A stretch of 29,534 nt of DNA from positions 1-29,534 of the forward strand of contig NWUY0304554623.1 in assembly GCA_004151065.3 (NCBI GenBank), given 5' to 3'. This document shows, piece after piece, positions 10,851 to 20,289 of the stretch. How positions within the stretch are numbered: position 1 is the stretch's first letter; every line of letters starts with the position of its first letter. Below the pieces are notes generated by a model. That model searched no databases, was not told the origin of the DNA, and saw nothing but the letters and a program-made list of their open reading frames with translations. The position numbers and the translations under genes are program-made. Source of the DNA: Larix sibirica. Lineage: Eukaryota; Streptophyta; Pinopsida; Pinales; Pinaceae.

Positions 10851-11358
10851 TGATGATATCTCTAGTGACTTAAATGATACGAGTCAAGGGCAAAACAATT
10901 GGAAATAAAAGCTACAAAATAGAAGGGGGCCCCTACTAATATATATATATTGGGGTGAGCCCAATGTAGAAGCTAAATATATATATATTCAGGGATTGTT
11001 GGTTGAAGGAACCCGATGGGAGGGGGAAAAAATGCTTCCTACCAAGCACGGGAGGCAATGCAGTCACTATCCACGGATCGTATGACATCTACCAATGGAC
11101 AGAGAATGGAATGCTATCCACTGATGGATTGAATCATTGACTGATACTACCACTGATAGATTTACATTCACAGCTGAGGATTTAGAAATATACATCTGAG
11201 GATGGATACTCTCGACTATCAATGCAGGGAAGGAAGGAGATAGAGGGATACACCCATAACCCCTGGTGGGAAGGTAGTATTCCCTGGTGGTATGTCTGCA
11301 TAGCATGCCCAGCTTGTATGGTGGGATCAAACCCCTGCAAGTCTGTCTGTATCTCATC
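10851..11358. other. Spacer with paired AT microsatellites
   Basis: Two TATATATATATA-type runs lie at about 10939-10950 and 10977-10989, separated by GGGGTGAGCCC sequence. No gene is recognised. The minus-strand frame at 11067-11357 has no visible domain. Confidence 0.45.
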
Positions 11359-11830
11359 TCAGCAGTGAAAGCCTAGTGATGGTGTTTTTGCGTGATGTGA
11401 TTCCCTGCGCTGTTTGTTGGTGTAGTGTCTGGATGTCCTGTTAAGGTAGGGTGGATTGTATCGGCTGTTAGGAAGGAATCAATCGCCTGCTTGTCTGTCT
11501 TGATCCCCTGCTAGTCTGATAGCCTCGACTGTTAGGAAGGATTTGATCCCTAGGGTGTTAGGAAGCATGGATGCGATGTTCGGTTCAATAGCATGCGCTG
11601 TGAGGAAGGATAGCATTGTCTGCGTGTCTGGATTGTATCCCGCTGTCAGTAAGCCTAGATTCAATGGTGGGTATTGGGGTTTGACCCCCCAGAGCTGATG
11701 TAATCGGATGGTAGGTTGTATCTGATCCCTGCTTGTGGATAAGGGATTCCTGTGCTTGGTTGGGAGCATAGCATGGGCAGGCTTGGCTGGGTGCAGGTAG
11801 GTGCGGGTGCGACCCACCCCATTTATTATG
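11359..11830. repeat. Degenerate tandem family GCTGTTAGGAAGGAT / CTGCTTGTCTGTCTTG
   Basis: Imperfect copies of TGTTAGGAAG(G) recur near 11466, 11530, 11549 and 11599, separated by TGATCCCTG and GTCTGGATGT words, at roughly 20-70 base spacing. The overlapping minus-strand frames (11479-11817, 11585-11851) are by-products of this repetition. No gene is recognised. Confidence 0.5.
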
Positions 11831-12099
11831 GAGGGCTTGGGCCCCTCCCACGCATTTTCCAGTGGAATGTGTGGAAGGTCCGTATCGTAGTCATGTGAAT
11901 GGTGGGAAAGCTCAAACGTAAAGCGTGAGAAAGCTCGTAGTTGGTAGTGTTAATTCCTGCTACTATTCATATAACATCGTAGTCCTTTCTATATGAGAAT
12001 ATTGAAACTACGAAAGTAGTAAAAGCTGCTGCTTCCGACTGTAGGTCCCAATATATATTCGTGTGAATGTGTCCTACTGTACTTGTTAGTATGATAAAT

Positions 12100-12132
12100 T
12101 CCTCTCCTTATCAGTCGAGCCCCTGCCGGTCC
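12100..12132 (+). repeat. Dispersed repeat shared with 17069, element-free copy
   Basis: Twenty-four bases from TCCTCTCCTTATCAGTCG onward are identical at 12100-12123 and 17069-17092. Weaker similarity continues to a TCC. A looser relative occurs near 24525 (TCCTCTCCTTATAAGTC). At 17 kb the similarity stops exactly where a Bpu-like element begins. Here there is no element. Confidence 0.75.
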
Positions 12133-12443
12133 TCTGATGGCTGCGACCTTGTGTGTATTACTGTGAATAAGAGAGATGTAGTATGTGGGTGAAAGCGTCA
12201 ATGTGGTGTATGTGTGTGTTCAACCTGCCCTGTAGTAAGGTAGTGTTTGAAGTAGTTGTCCCCTGGGCAGTGTTTCCCTCGCATCAAAACGTTGGTAAGT
12301 GTGTGGGTAAGCGCCAATGAATAGTGGATCCGTGGAAAGTTGTGTGTGGATAATATATATTCGGCGCATGCATCCCCTGGCTGTGTCAAATGAATGGAAT
12401 CCGTTGGAAGGGCTGGCTGTGTCATTATATATGATAAAAGTGG

Positions 12444-12476
12444 GGCGGACAAGCGGGTCAACCTGATGGCGGCATT
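12444..12476 (+). repeat. 33-bp dispersed inverted repeat, copy 1
   Basis: The 33 bases starting GGCGGACAAGCGGGTC and ending GGCGGCATT are the exact reverse complement of 18136-18168. The two copies lie 5.7 kb apart in opposite orientation and could in principle support an inversion by recombination. No gene function is implied. Confidence 0.85.
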
Positions 12477-13117
12477 GCATATCAACGTAAGCATCATTCA
12501 AGCCTATCCCATCAATTCCGAATCAAATCAATAGGTCACACATGAACGTATCAGAACCAACCATGCATGTCTCTCTCGTGGCTATTTCTAGTTGTAGCAG
12601 CAGGTAGTGAAAAGAAAGATATTGTTCCGTAGCGATAAGGGTAAGCGGAGGTAGGTCAATGTTCCGTATCGCTCTAAGCTTGTCTCAGCTCTTTCCCCAG
12701 GCGGGTAGGTGGGATTGGTACAGCTGAGATTGAACTGATTGGCCTGTACAGGTGGTATACGGGCGGTAACACGGGTTTGAACATCCTGTGCCTTGCTGTG
12801 CCATGTCCTGTTATAGTATTGATCGAAAGGTAGGACTGGGCTTAAGGGTAACATGGGGTAATAAGAAAAGGGGGTAACATAAGAAATCGTATTATTCGGT
12901 GGATCAATGGGGAGGTGAGCCGGATAGGATGGATAAACCCCTTCTTCGCTAAGGGTCAGTGCCTTGTCAAAGGGGGATCTGTACTAAAGGAAAGGAAGGA
13001 ATTCACTTTTGATTCCCGCGCCCGCCGCAAAGCCTATGACTTATGCCATTCCTTACCGCCTTACGTTCGATGGATGGATTTAGTGACCATTGGATAGAGA
13101 TGGTGAAAGAGAGAGCT

Positions 13118-13270
13118 ACGTACCGCACAGAACCTCGAGGAAACCTAATGTCGCTGGTCAATACGTACCGAGCTACGTACCGCACAACGTACCGCACAGA
13201 GCCAGCTACGTACCGCTGGTTCAAGAGCCAAGCCAGCCTCATTTCTATAAGCTTACCGAAGTACGTACCG
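13118..13270. repeat. ACGTACCG repeat cluster
   Basis: ACGTACCG occurs six times, at 13118, 13163, 13175, 13187, 13208 and 13263, often within CTACGTACCGCACA. The three overlapping open frames here (13003-13242 minus, 13043-13297 and 13090-13293 plus) arise from this cluster and encode repetitive VPHR/TYR peptides. None is credible as a gene. Confidence 0.75.
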
Positions 13271-13479
13271 ACGGCTTACCGTTGGAGATATAAATAGAGG
13301 TTCAATTGGTATGGTAAATTGGGCCATTACTACCGGTCTTTATGGCAATTGGTCGAGTGCCATTCCTTCCCTCAAACGTGCTGATGTATGGAGTAGTGAT
13401 AGGCAGGTTATGGTCGCTACCCCACCCTGGTCTAATGAGGGTAGGGCTTTAAATGAGGGTCGTCAATCGAAAGTATTGA

Positions 13480-13870
13480 TATGTCAATAGCTTTAGAACG
13501 TCAATTGCTACGTCAATGATTATTTAGCTTATTTAGGAGGGTGAAAGGAAGGTCCGGAGGGTCTTGCGCTTCCTAGTGCAAGGGATTCTATAGCGTCAAT
13601 AGCTTCTTTGGGGGCGACTAGAAAAATAGCTTATTTAGGGCGACTAGCGTCACTAGCTGCGGCAACTAACGAGCTGCAGGGCAACTAACTCTATAGCTAC
13701 CCAGCTTCTATAGCTATCCGGCAGAGGCTTCTATAGCCCGGTTTATACAACGTTATAACCAGTTCGATAGCTACCCGGTAGAGGCAGGAATAGTGAGTCT
13801 AGCCTCATACGTACTCAGTGTAGCCCTGAAATGTATAGTGAGTCTAGCCCCGAATAGCAAGTGTAGTGGG
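13480..13870. repeat. Degenerate CTATAGC / CGTCAATAGCTT repeat tract
   Basis: Words such as GTCAATAGCTT, TTATTTAGG, GCGACTAG, GCAACTAAC and TTCTATAGC recur imperfectly every 15-40 bases. TATAGCTACCC and ATAGTGAGTCTAGCCC are each duplicated. A Bpu-like element sits inside the tract at 13549-13583. No gene is seen. Confidence 0.55.
13549..13583 (+). mobile_element. Bpu-like element, type A, 35 bp
   Basis: AAGG at both ends (13549-13552, 13580-13583) enclose a 27-base core with TCCGGAGGG and GCGCTTCCTAGTGC. It is one base shorter than the 36-bp copies at 18175 and 26879 and differs in the G/C run and one T. It lies in the middle of a degenerate repeat tract. Confidence 0.7.
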
Positions 13871-15529
13871 TCCGGCTTGGGCCTCGCCCTCGAGAGCCTC
13901 ATGGTTTCTTCGATGGAGCCTCCTTCTTTTCTTCCTTAGGTCCCTAGTTTATTTAAGTACCCATAGAATGATTCGATAGGGTGAGGGCTCAGGGTTATGA
14001 ATGGATGAACTGCTGGGTTATTAACGGTTTAGAACGGAACTGAACTGCTGAACAGCTTTCTGCAGGCGGAACTGCTTTATGGCGGCACTGCTAATTCCCT
14101 GCTTGACCTGCTTTCTGTAGGCCCAATGCTAGAACTAATCAAAAAATATATCCATCCACAGGCTAGGTAGCTGGCATCTATCGACCCAAGCCAGAATAAG
14201 CATCTATCCACGGTAGCTGGCATCTATCCACGGGCTTGAAAGCAACTATACACGGGCTCTCAAGTAGGCGGGCAGGTTGGAGAGAGAGTGCCCTTCCTGT
14301 GCTTGGCCCCACCACTTACTTCCCTTCAAAGAGCTAGCTTTCGGGAAGCCTTATATATGATCTGGGGCAAGGCCCCTCTTTGACGGGAAGACATTCTCCA
14401 GGCTTTATGTTACTTGCTTGCTTGAGGGGCTTTAGGCTTTAGGCCTTTTCTTTTTCTATTCCTATGTCGCTGACGCACGCAGTTGAGCAAGAGAGAAAGA
14501 CGACTACTTACTTCTCTTTCTAGCTGAGTGGCATTTCTATTATATATGCAATTATGCTTGCCAGCCTGGAAGCATATGTATTTTATTATAACCAGGACTT
14601 CCCCCTATTAACGAAGTGGGTGAGGGGTGATCGACCTAATTTTACTTAGTGAGTTCGTTAGCGAAGTGTAATCAGCTGGGGGCATGGCCCTATTTGTTTG
14701 TGGTGTCTTTCTTTTTGACTCGCTAACTCAGGCCTTCTTCTCTATTATTTGGTCTTACCTGAGTTGAGTGAGTCTCTCTCGGCCTTATCTTCTGTCTTTC
14801 TAGATGCATGCGATCATGCGAGCCAGCCTGCCTTATCCATTATATTCGGCCTGCCAGGAAAGAGATTTATTCTCTGTGGGCCATCCCGCTCCCTGAAAGT
14901 CGTGGGCCATCGTATCCCTACACGTCTTAGGCACACTAAAGCCAGTAGAGACATACCCGACCGAGAGACAGAGACTTTAAGGGATCGTTCTCGCCATCGT
15001 TTTCCTTCCGTACACAAGGTTAGGTCACTCCTTCGATAGGTCACTCGATAGGTCACTCGAAAGGTTAGGTCACCACACTCGAATGACTTTCCTCAATAAT
15101 CCACACGACCTTTGTAATGGGTGTGGGGGTAGATCCATAATTCGGTGGAATTAGCGCAGGGAATGTCAGTAGGTAACGGGTTTATTCCCACACGCTACGT
15201 TTCTTCCGGATTCAATCTCACTGAGTCCATGTCGTAGAGGGACACTGGGGATACCCTTTTCTATAGATTATACAACCAACGTAATAATAATAACGGACCC
15301 AGCCCGGCTGGTAAAAGGACCTAGTAATCTCTATCAATCATATATCTTTGTATACAATATTATACAATATTATGGTTAGTCTGCGGATCTGCATGAATCT
15401 GGGCTTTGAATTGGTCATTTTTAGAGTCTGTCCTCGCCTTTCTTAGGTCTTTAGAGCGACTCCGTTACAAATGACCAATCGCAGCTACTTTAAGGGAGCT
15501 TAAGCGGCCATAGAACGCACGCGAATGCC
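13871..15529. other. Spacer with degenerate repeats, no gene
   Basis: AACTGCTT / GGCGGAACTGC words recur at about 14025-14125. GCTGGCATCTATCCACGG-type words recur at about 14170-14245. A GGTCACTCGATA cluster lies at 15017-15080. Opposed open frames at 14749-15039 and 14814-15056 overlap each other and show no domain. Confidence 0.5.
15017..15080. repeat. Short tandem GGTCACTCGATA cluster
   Basis: AGGTCACTC appears three times within 15022-15060 with GATA spacers. The cluster is flanked on both sides by AAGGTTAGGTCAC. It is a small local tandem amplification. Confidence 0.75.
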
Positions 15530-15549
15530 CTCACTATATGAATAGTGAG
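15530..15549. repeat. 8-bp perfect hairpin, dispersed
   Basis: CTCACTAT (15530-15537) and ATAGTGAG (15542-15549) pair perfectly around loop ATGA. The reverse complement of this unit recurs at 21231-21250 with one substitution that turns an A-T pair into G-T. It may be a mobile or structured short element. Confidence 0.6.
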
Positions 15550-15604
15550 CGTTGACACCCTGATAAGCCGTTCGGGACATTGAAATCCAGCCAAGTTAGG
15601 GATA

Positions 15605-16720
15605 ATGGTCAATCACTTTTGGGATAACCTTAATCTGCGCACCCCTTTTTCCGGTTGGTTGGGTGGCGTTTGGGATAACCTGAAGTGTGGGATAACCTTA
15701 AAGAACTACCCTTCTGTTTCCTGCCTTAGAAGGGTGAGGATATATGGTAAATTCCCTAATGAAAGATGGCGTTGCTACCCCGTCCAACCATACCAGCAAA
15801 AAAGACCAGTACTTTACTTAGCAAGCATTTGACCCAACCCAGCAAGCTAGCAAGACAGAATCCAGCCAGTTATAAAGGCGTAAATCTGTCAAGACAACTT
15901 CTAAGTATGGTCCGTTTATCCCACTCAATGAGATATGGGTCATCGATATAGTCAAAGTGCCATTTCGTCTAAATCAATTCATTGTTCAGAAAGCCTGCAA
16001 GAGAACAAGCCATCAACAGGTCTCTCTCCAACCGCATCAGCAGCTTAGCCAGGACACAAACCCCAGGTTACTTTATTACAGCTTAAGCATTGCCAGTTAA
16101 CATGCCAGCTACGATTAGATATCGTGCAACTTCCACTTTCCCGGTCTAAAGCAAGCTCCAGTTATATCTCTAGCAGCCTAAGCGTCGCCAGTCAAGTGCG
16201 GGTGGGAGCAAAGACCAGTAGCCCTAGAGCAAAGGAAGCAGCTATAGCCATGTTTCATAAGTTGATAGTAGCATCGAGCATAGAGAGAGTCAAAAAGACC
16301 GCCAAGATATTCAAAGAGGCCGCTGCTAATATAAAGCAGATCCAGAATTCGATTCAATAGTTGGGTCAGCGATGGAGATAAGAGGCGGAGGTGCATAAAG
16401 AAGCTCTTCCTTTCCTTCCTCCATCAACTACTTGATCCGGTAATGCTTGAACTCGTTGAAGATAGTCTATGGGCCTCCCATCCGATTGTCCCATCCGAGG
16501 GTGGCATCCAACTAGATTACGTAGATGAGCGATCGGTTGAACAACTACAGGGGAATTCCGATTAGACCGACCTGACTGACTGGGATTCAACGTTATTTCC
16601 TAAAGGTGAGGTGATGGTATTCCCTACCCAAGGATGGATAACTAGAACAATCTCTCTTCTTCTACCCCATCCTTTCTCACCCGGCTAGGACGGGAGGCAA
16701 GACAGCCCTTTGTTACTTGT
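15605..16720. other. Spacer with short unrecognised open frames
   Basis: Frames 15605-15832 and 16124-16360 on the plus strand are 75 and 78 codons. The second has a lysine/alanine-rich C-terminal half that could form helix, but no family match is apparent. The first contains a triplicated GGGATAACCT word, pointing to repeat origin. CAGCAAGCTAGC and GCCAGTTA words recur. Nothing else is recognised. Confidence 0.35.
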
Positions 16721-17068
16721 TGCCTTCGAAGCAGTTGGATGAAGGTAGGGCCAACTATCCAATTGTTAAGCTTCAATCCCTATGCAGGATGGCTTCAATC
16801 CCTCGCTCGGTAAGACCTTCTTGTTATCTTGTCCGACTAATCCATCCTGAACCCCCGGCGGGAAAGTTGTTAATTACTATATTGCCCATGCTTTCCCACT
16901 TCCCTCGGTAGTCCTTCATTCACTCCCTCCTTATTGCTTGGTAAGGCAGAGAGTAAGGGTTAACCGCCTCTCTCTAGGGCTGACTAAATGTCGATGCAAA
17001 TCCACGTAGTTGATGAGCGACCCCCAAACCATAATGAGTAGGACGACAGCCCCCAATCATTGTATTTA
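16721..17068. other. Spacer, nothing recognised
   Basis: Ordinary spacer between the 16 kb open frames and the dispersed repeat at 17069. It has no tRNA arms, no known exon and no clear repeat beyond GGTAAGGCAGAGAGTAAGG-type words. Confidence 0.5.
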
Positions 17069-17103
17069 TCCTCTCCTTATCAGTCGAGCCCCCTGTCGGG
17101 TCC
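17069..17103 (+). repeat. Dispersed repeat copy abutting a Bpu-like element
   Basis: Copy of 12100-12132 with one extra C and minor changes. Its right end (TCC) overlaps the first bases of the element at 17102. The repeat thus ends exactly at the element boundary. Confidence 0.7.
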
Positions 17104-17135
17104 TTGCACTAGGAAGCGCAAGCCCTCCGGACCTT
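17102..17135 (-). mobile_element. Bpu-like element, type A, 34 bp, reverse orientation
   Basis: CCTT at 17102-17105 and 17132-17135 (AAGG on the minus strand) enclose a core with GCACTAGGAAGCGC and CCTCCGGA. This is the reverse complement of the type A core, two bases shorter than the full-length copies because the C and G runs are reduced. Confidence 0.7.
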
Positions 17136-17925
17136 TCTTTTTTGACCGACCTCATACCACAAACGCACGGATCTGTACCTTCTTCAGAAATAGAAAGAGA
17201 CCACAACTGCACGGATGGCACGGCCAGATGGATTTGGAGTCTGACCCTAAAAGTAACCCTATAAAACCACCGATGCCCACAGAGTCAAGCAGTCTTTGTC
17301 TTAGAAGCCCCGAGGACCCCAACCTCAGGAAATAAGAGGTGGACATATTCTTTGATTGAGTAGTGGAAGTAGAAAAGGAGCAGTAGTACAATCAGTGGGA
17401 TGACGACCTGTAGGACCTGTATAGGAAGTTGGACCAGTTGGACGACCTGTTGGACAACCTGTTTGACCAGGGACTGTAGGATAATCAGAGGGATGACCTG
17501 TTGAGGAATGTCAAACAGTTGGACGACCCGTAGCTAAACTAGCACAAGCCATTACTCCAAGAACGATATACAACGTTGTGTTACTTACGTTGATTTGAAA
17601 GCATACCCCCTTCACCATACCTCCACCTTACTTTTCTTTTGGGAAGGAGAAGATAGAATTATAGAGAGTCGCTGCAAACCCTTTATCAACAGAATCTCAA
17701 CCTTACGCAATAGACTTGACGGTTGGTGAATACGGAGGGACTGAAGTGGGAGTCATATGGGCCAGATAAGTCAACGAGAGAGACTGTAGTTGCTACTGCT
17801 GCTGGGTGTCTATCTGGATCTGGACCTGGAACAGCTAGCTCTCTCTCGAAATGCCTTTTGTCCCTCAACCACCAGCCTCACCAAATACATCAAGTGAAAC
17901 AGAGACCTTTCGCTCTTAGCCTTTG
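17136..17925. other. Spacer with GACGACCTGT repeats
   Basis: Between 17401 and 17535 the word GACGACCTGT/GGACCTGT recurs with GGACCAGTTGG and TGTAGGA spacers, giving a locally GGA-rich degenerate tract. Overlapping open frames (17010-17264, 17060-17335 plus, 17152-17391 minus, 17723-17926 plus) show no domain. Confidence 0.45.
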
Positions 17926-17929
17926 ACCT

Positions 17930-18110
17930 ATCACCAGATGCCTTTTGACAGGACCTTGATGCCTTAGCCTGTTTGATGTATTCATCACCAGAAGCAACAA
18001 GTCCCACAGAAGGAATAAGCCCGTAACCAGGAACCAGAAGCCTAAACAGGTCCAACAGATGATGGATGCCTGTAACCTTTCACCTTTAGCCAGCCAATTC
18101 CAACAAGTGA
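17930..18110 (+). repeat. Degenerate CAGAAGCCT repeat tract, copy 2
   Basis: ATCACCAGATGCC, CACCAGAAGC, ACCAGAAGCCT, GGTCCAACAG and CTTTCACCTTTAGCC words match the tract at 9590-10010 without being a simple duplicate of it. No gene is present. Confidence 0.55.
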
Positions 18111-18135
18111 TTTCTTTTCTTTCTCGTTGATTCAC

Positions 18136-18168
18136 AATGCCGCCATCAGGTTGACCCGCTTGTCCGCC
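18136..18168 (-). repeat. 33-bp dispersed inverted repeat, copy 2
   Basis: Exact reverse complement of 12444-12476. Six bases of GAGGGT separate it from the Bpu-like element at 18175, so the repeat again ends close to such an element. Confidence 0.85.
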
Positions 18169-18174
18169 GAGGGT

Positions 18175-18210
18175 AAGGTCCCGGAGGGGCTTGCGCTTCC
18201 TAGTGCAAGG
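18175..18210 (+). mobile_element. Bpu-like element, type A, 36 bp
   Basis: AAGG at 18175-18178 and 18207-18210 enclose a 28-base core beginning TCCCGGAGGGG and ending TTCCTAGTGC. The core is identical to the copy at 26879-26914. An assembly gap starts four bases further on. Confidence 0.8.
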
Positions 18211-18214
18211 ACCC

Positions 18215-18328
18215 NNNNNNNNNNNNNNNNNNNNNNNNNNNNNNNNNNNNNNNNNNNNNNNNNNNNNNNNNNNNNNNNNNNNNNNNNNNNNNNNNNNNNN
18301 NNNNNNNNNNNNNNNNNNNNNNNNNNNN
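18215..18328. other. Assembly gap of 114 N
   Basis: Unsequenced bases run from 18215 to 18328. The frames that appear to cross it are meaningless. Its position immediately after a dispersed element suggests that repeats limited the assembly. The true length of the missing DNA cannot be known from here. Confidence 0.99.
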
Positions 18329-18519
18329 TTATTGCTTGCTTGACGTTAGGAAAGCAAGGAACAGAGTGCAAATGATGGCGCAACATGAGAGATAAGTCAG
18401 TTGATTATGCACGGTTGGTATAATAAAAGATATAATGCTTCATCATTACTGCTTTCGTTACTTGCTTAGTTACTGGCTTATGAAATGACTGCTGGCCGGG
18501 TTCCCACCCCATACCCCTT

Positions 18520-18544
18520 CACTTACCGATACGGAACAGGAGTT
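18520..18544 (+). repeat. CACTTACCGATACGGAA dispersed motif
   Basis: CACTTACCGATACGGAACAG at 18520 resembles CACTTACGGATACGGAATA at 26832-26850 and CACTTACCCCTGCGGAACC at 27984-28002. Here and at 27984 the motif continues as GGAGTT. It marks segments that share a common origin around 18.5 and 26.8-28.0 kb. Confidence 0.6.
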
Positions 18545-18589
18545 ACTAGACTTTATGGATGATGCGTTACATATGATGCACCTGTTGAG

Positions 18590-18960
18590 GATCATACTCA
18601 TTCATAGAAAACCACCACTCATTGTCGATCATTGCTGCCATAATAGCTGCCGATCATTGCCAGGAGGTAGGTCATTGTCAGAAGGTCAGCTGATAAACAG
18701 TCGCCTGGAGGTCTTTGCCAGAGGGTCCGCCGATAGTCAATCATTCCAATCATTGTCAGCCGATCATAGTTGATCGATCATAGCCAGAGGGGCGGTGCCG
18801 AGATAAGAAGGAAGCCCCCATCAATCAATGAATACCCGAGAATATATGTCCCCTATCAAGCACCTTACCCGAGAGAGAGAGGTTACCCTTCACTCATACC
18901 CGAGAGAAGAAAAAGAAGTCCTTACCGCCAGAGGATATATGTCCCACTCTGGATAGTATA
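18590..18960. repeat. Degenerate TCATTGCCAGGAGGTC / GCCGATAG and ATACCCGAGAG tracts
   Basis: From 18620 to 18790, words such as GATCATTGCCAGGAGGT, GCCGATAGTCAATCATT and CATAGCCAGAGG recur. The same family appears at about 26690-26770 and 26990-27150. From 18820 to 18955, ACCCGAGAGA and GAGGATATATGTCCC words recur, with relatives near 27935. Two short open frames (18555-18773, 18770-18961) run through these repeats and are not credible genes. Confidence 0.55.
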
Positions 18961-19082
18961 AGATATAATGCAAGTAAGTTACCGCACCTATACCTTAAAG
19001 GGGCCTTAATCGAATGGATCCGCTTATCTACCATCTTAAGCACCACCGTTGGGGGCAGGCACTCAGTTCGGGTGGACCAGAT

Positions 19083-19100
19083 ATTAGAAAATATTCTAAT
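19083..19100. repeat. AT-rich hairpin
   Basis: ATTAGAA (19083-19089) and TTCTAAT (19094-19100) form a perfect 7-bp stem with loop AATA. It lies about 115 bases beyond the 3' end of the trnP pseudogene. A link to RNA processing is only conceivable. Confidence 0.4.
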
Positions 19101-19215
19101 TCGCCATTTTCATTTAGAGAAACCTTGTTTTGATATTTACCGCTTAATGCCATAAAAGAGGAGGATCTTATGAAGAAAGTGGGGTGTAACATGATGGTGC
19201 TCGGTCGGTACCGCA

Positions 19216-19284
19216 TAAAGGTGACAGGATTTGAACTTATGACTCTCTGTACCCACAACAGATGCGCAGATGCGCCACACCCTT
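19216..19284 (-). pseudogene. trnP: trnP(UGG) pseudogene, mitochondrial type, with D-loop deletion
   Basis: On the minus strand the 7-bp acceptor stem AAGGGTG/CACCTTT pairs throughout (one G-T). It is followed by a GCGC/GCGC D stem, anticodon arm TCTGT-TGTGGGT-ACAGA with anticodon TGG, variable loop GAGTC and T-loop TTCAAAT. The sequence closely follows plant mitochondrial tRNA-Pro(UGG). Defects: the D-loop is four bases (ATCT) instead of about ten and lacks the conserved GG. Position 33 is G instead of the invariant T. The T stem has an A-C mismatch (52-62). The 69-base length is short. A loss-of-function copy is the best reading. The functional gene should lie elsewhere in the genome. Confidence 0.8.
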
Positions 19285-19389
19285 TTGAGAAAAGAAATTC
19301 TGTCCGATACAGCATTTCACCTGCTTCACACCGCTGGCGTGGTCCCATCAATCGATCAATCACGAACAAGCTAAGGAATAGGAAGACCT

Positions 19390-19830
19390 TATTATTATAG
19401 GCTATAACTCTAACCCTTACCTATTGCACTCATTCAAGCTCCTGATTAGTAGTAAGAGCTTATACGTGCTGCTTGCTCATTGATTAGTACAAGTCCATTG
19501 CATCATGTTAAATAAGGGTCATACAATCAAGCTCTCTTTGATTACCATTGTTTAGTGACTGATTCAATAAAGGTTAGTCATAGGTATAACTAATGAAGCT
19601 TGTACTTGATAAACCAATATGAATGGACTAGATACGTGGAGAACATAGACATATAGAGATAAGGTATACGTGCTTCCTAAACTTATCCTTATCATTACTA
19701 GTTAGGTCAGTGTTTCCAGCTTTCATGAAACAGGTTAAGCTTATCCTATGTATTTCACCTAATTAAGGTGTGATTACTATCCATATCCTTATGAGCAAGA
19801 GGTAACTAGTGTAATCTAAATGTGCTTTGT
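19390..19830. other. Second small compositional island
   Basis: The text resembles the block at 7120-9170: few purine runs and many words such as GCTTATCC, GTGATTACT, AGCTTGTAC and TCATTACTAG. No gene is seen. It begins directly after the region of the trnP relic and ends near 19830, where purine-rich spacer resumes. Confidence 0.4.
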
Positions 19831-19833
19831 AGA

Positions 19834-20289
19834 TCATATGTGGTCTGTCTGTGGAAGGAAGAAAGGGATTGCAGAGCGATCGAGAGAGCCATAATTTGAG
19901 CAGGATTCTCTCAAGAAGTACTTGCAAGCAGGAGATGCGCTAGAAGGGTTATCCCAACCCAGTAAGACCGGCCCATTCATTGATAGAAAAAGATTAGGGT
20001 GATTGGCGGCTCCTCTCCATCTCGCCGGGAATGGGGCATAGATATAAGTATCTCGGATCCAGGAGCAAGGGGATGGGGATCGGGATGCGGCTGGCTCATG
20101 GGATCGATGGGGATCGGGATCGGGATGCGGCTGGCTCACCCTCAGACCCAAGCAAGAGCCTAGCCAGAACCCGGGAAGCAGACCCAGCAGAAGCAGAAAC
20201 GGGAGAAGCTCATGCAAATGACCCCCACCCAAGTGGATAGACGCAATTGAAATGCATAATGACATATATAATAGCAGCATAACCAGCAA
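19834..20289 (-). other. 151-codon open frame over repeats, doubtful
   Basis: This is the longest ATG frame in the window. Its start lies in the 20.28 kb tract and its end near 19834. The middle translates the 40-bp repeat at 20078-20138 into a proline/aspartate/histidine-rich run. The first 55 residues are leucine-rich and could span a membrane. I recognise no family. The frame is probably open by chance because the repeat lacks stops on this strand. Confidence 0.12.
20078..20138 (+). repeat. Tandem GATCGGGATGCGGCTGGCTCA repeat, two copies
   Basis: A 21-base unit beginning GATCGGGATGCGGCTGG occurs at 20078-20098 and 20118-20138, 40 bases apart, with GGATCG words between. It is a clear local duplication. 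Confidence 0.85.

Larger units (their letters stand above)
11831..13097. other. Spacer, two dispersed repeat copies, no gene
   Basis: The stretch contains the segment shared with 17069 (12100-12132) and the 33-bp segment shared in inverted form with 18136 (12444-12476). Open frames at 11989-12201, 12198-12497 and 12588-12854 on the minus strand have no recognisable domain. Confidence 0.5.

Noticed and set aside
11359-11830. CRISPR array suggested by regularly recurring TGTTAGGAAG words
   Set aside because: Repeats are short and imperfect, spacing is irregular, and the context is plant organelle spacer.
14749-15056. Opposed 96- and 80-codon frames as genes
   Set aside because: They overlap on opposite strands, lack domains, and end in a short tandem cluster.
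18127-18386. Open frames crossing the N run (18127-18375 plus, 18132-18386 minus)
   Set aside because: About half of each is unsequenced, and the rest is a dispersed repeat and a Bpu-like element.
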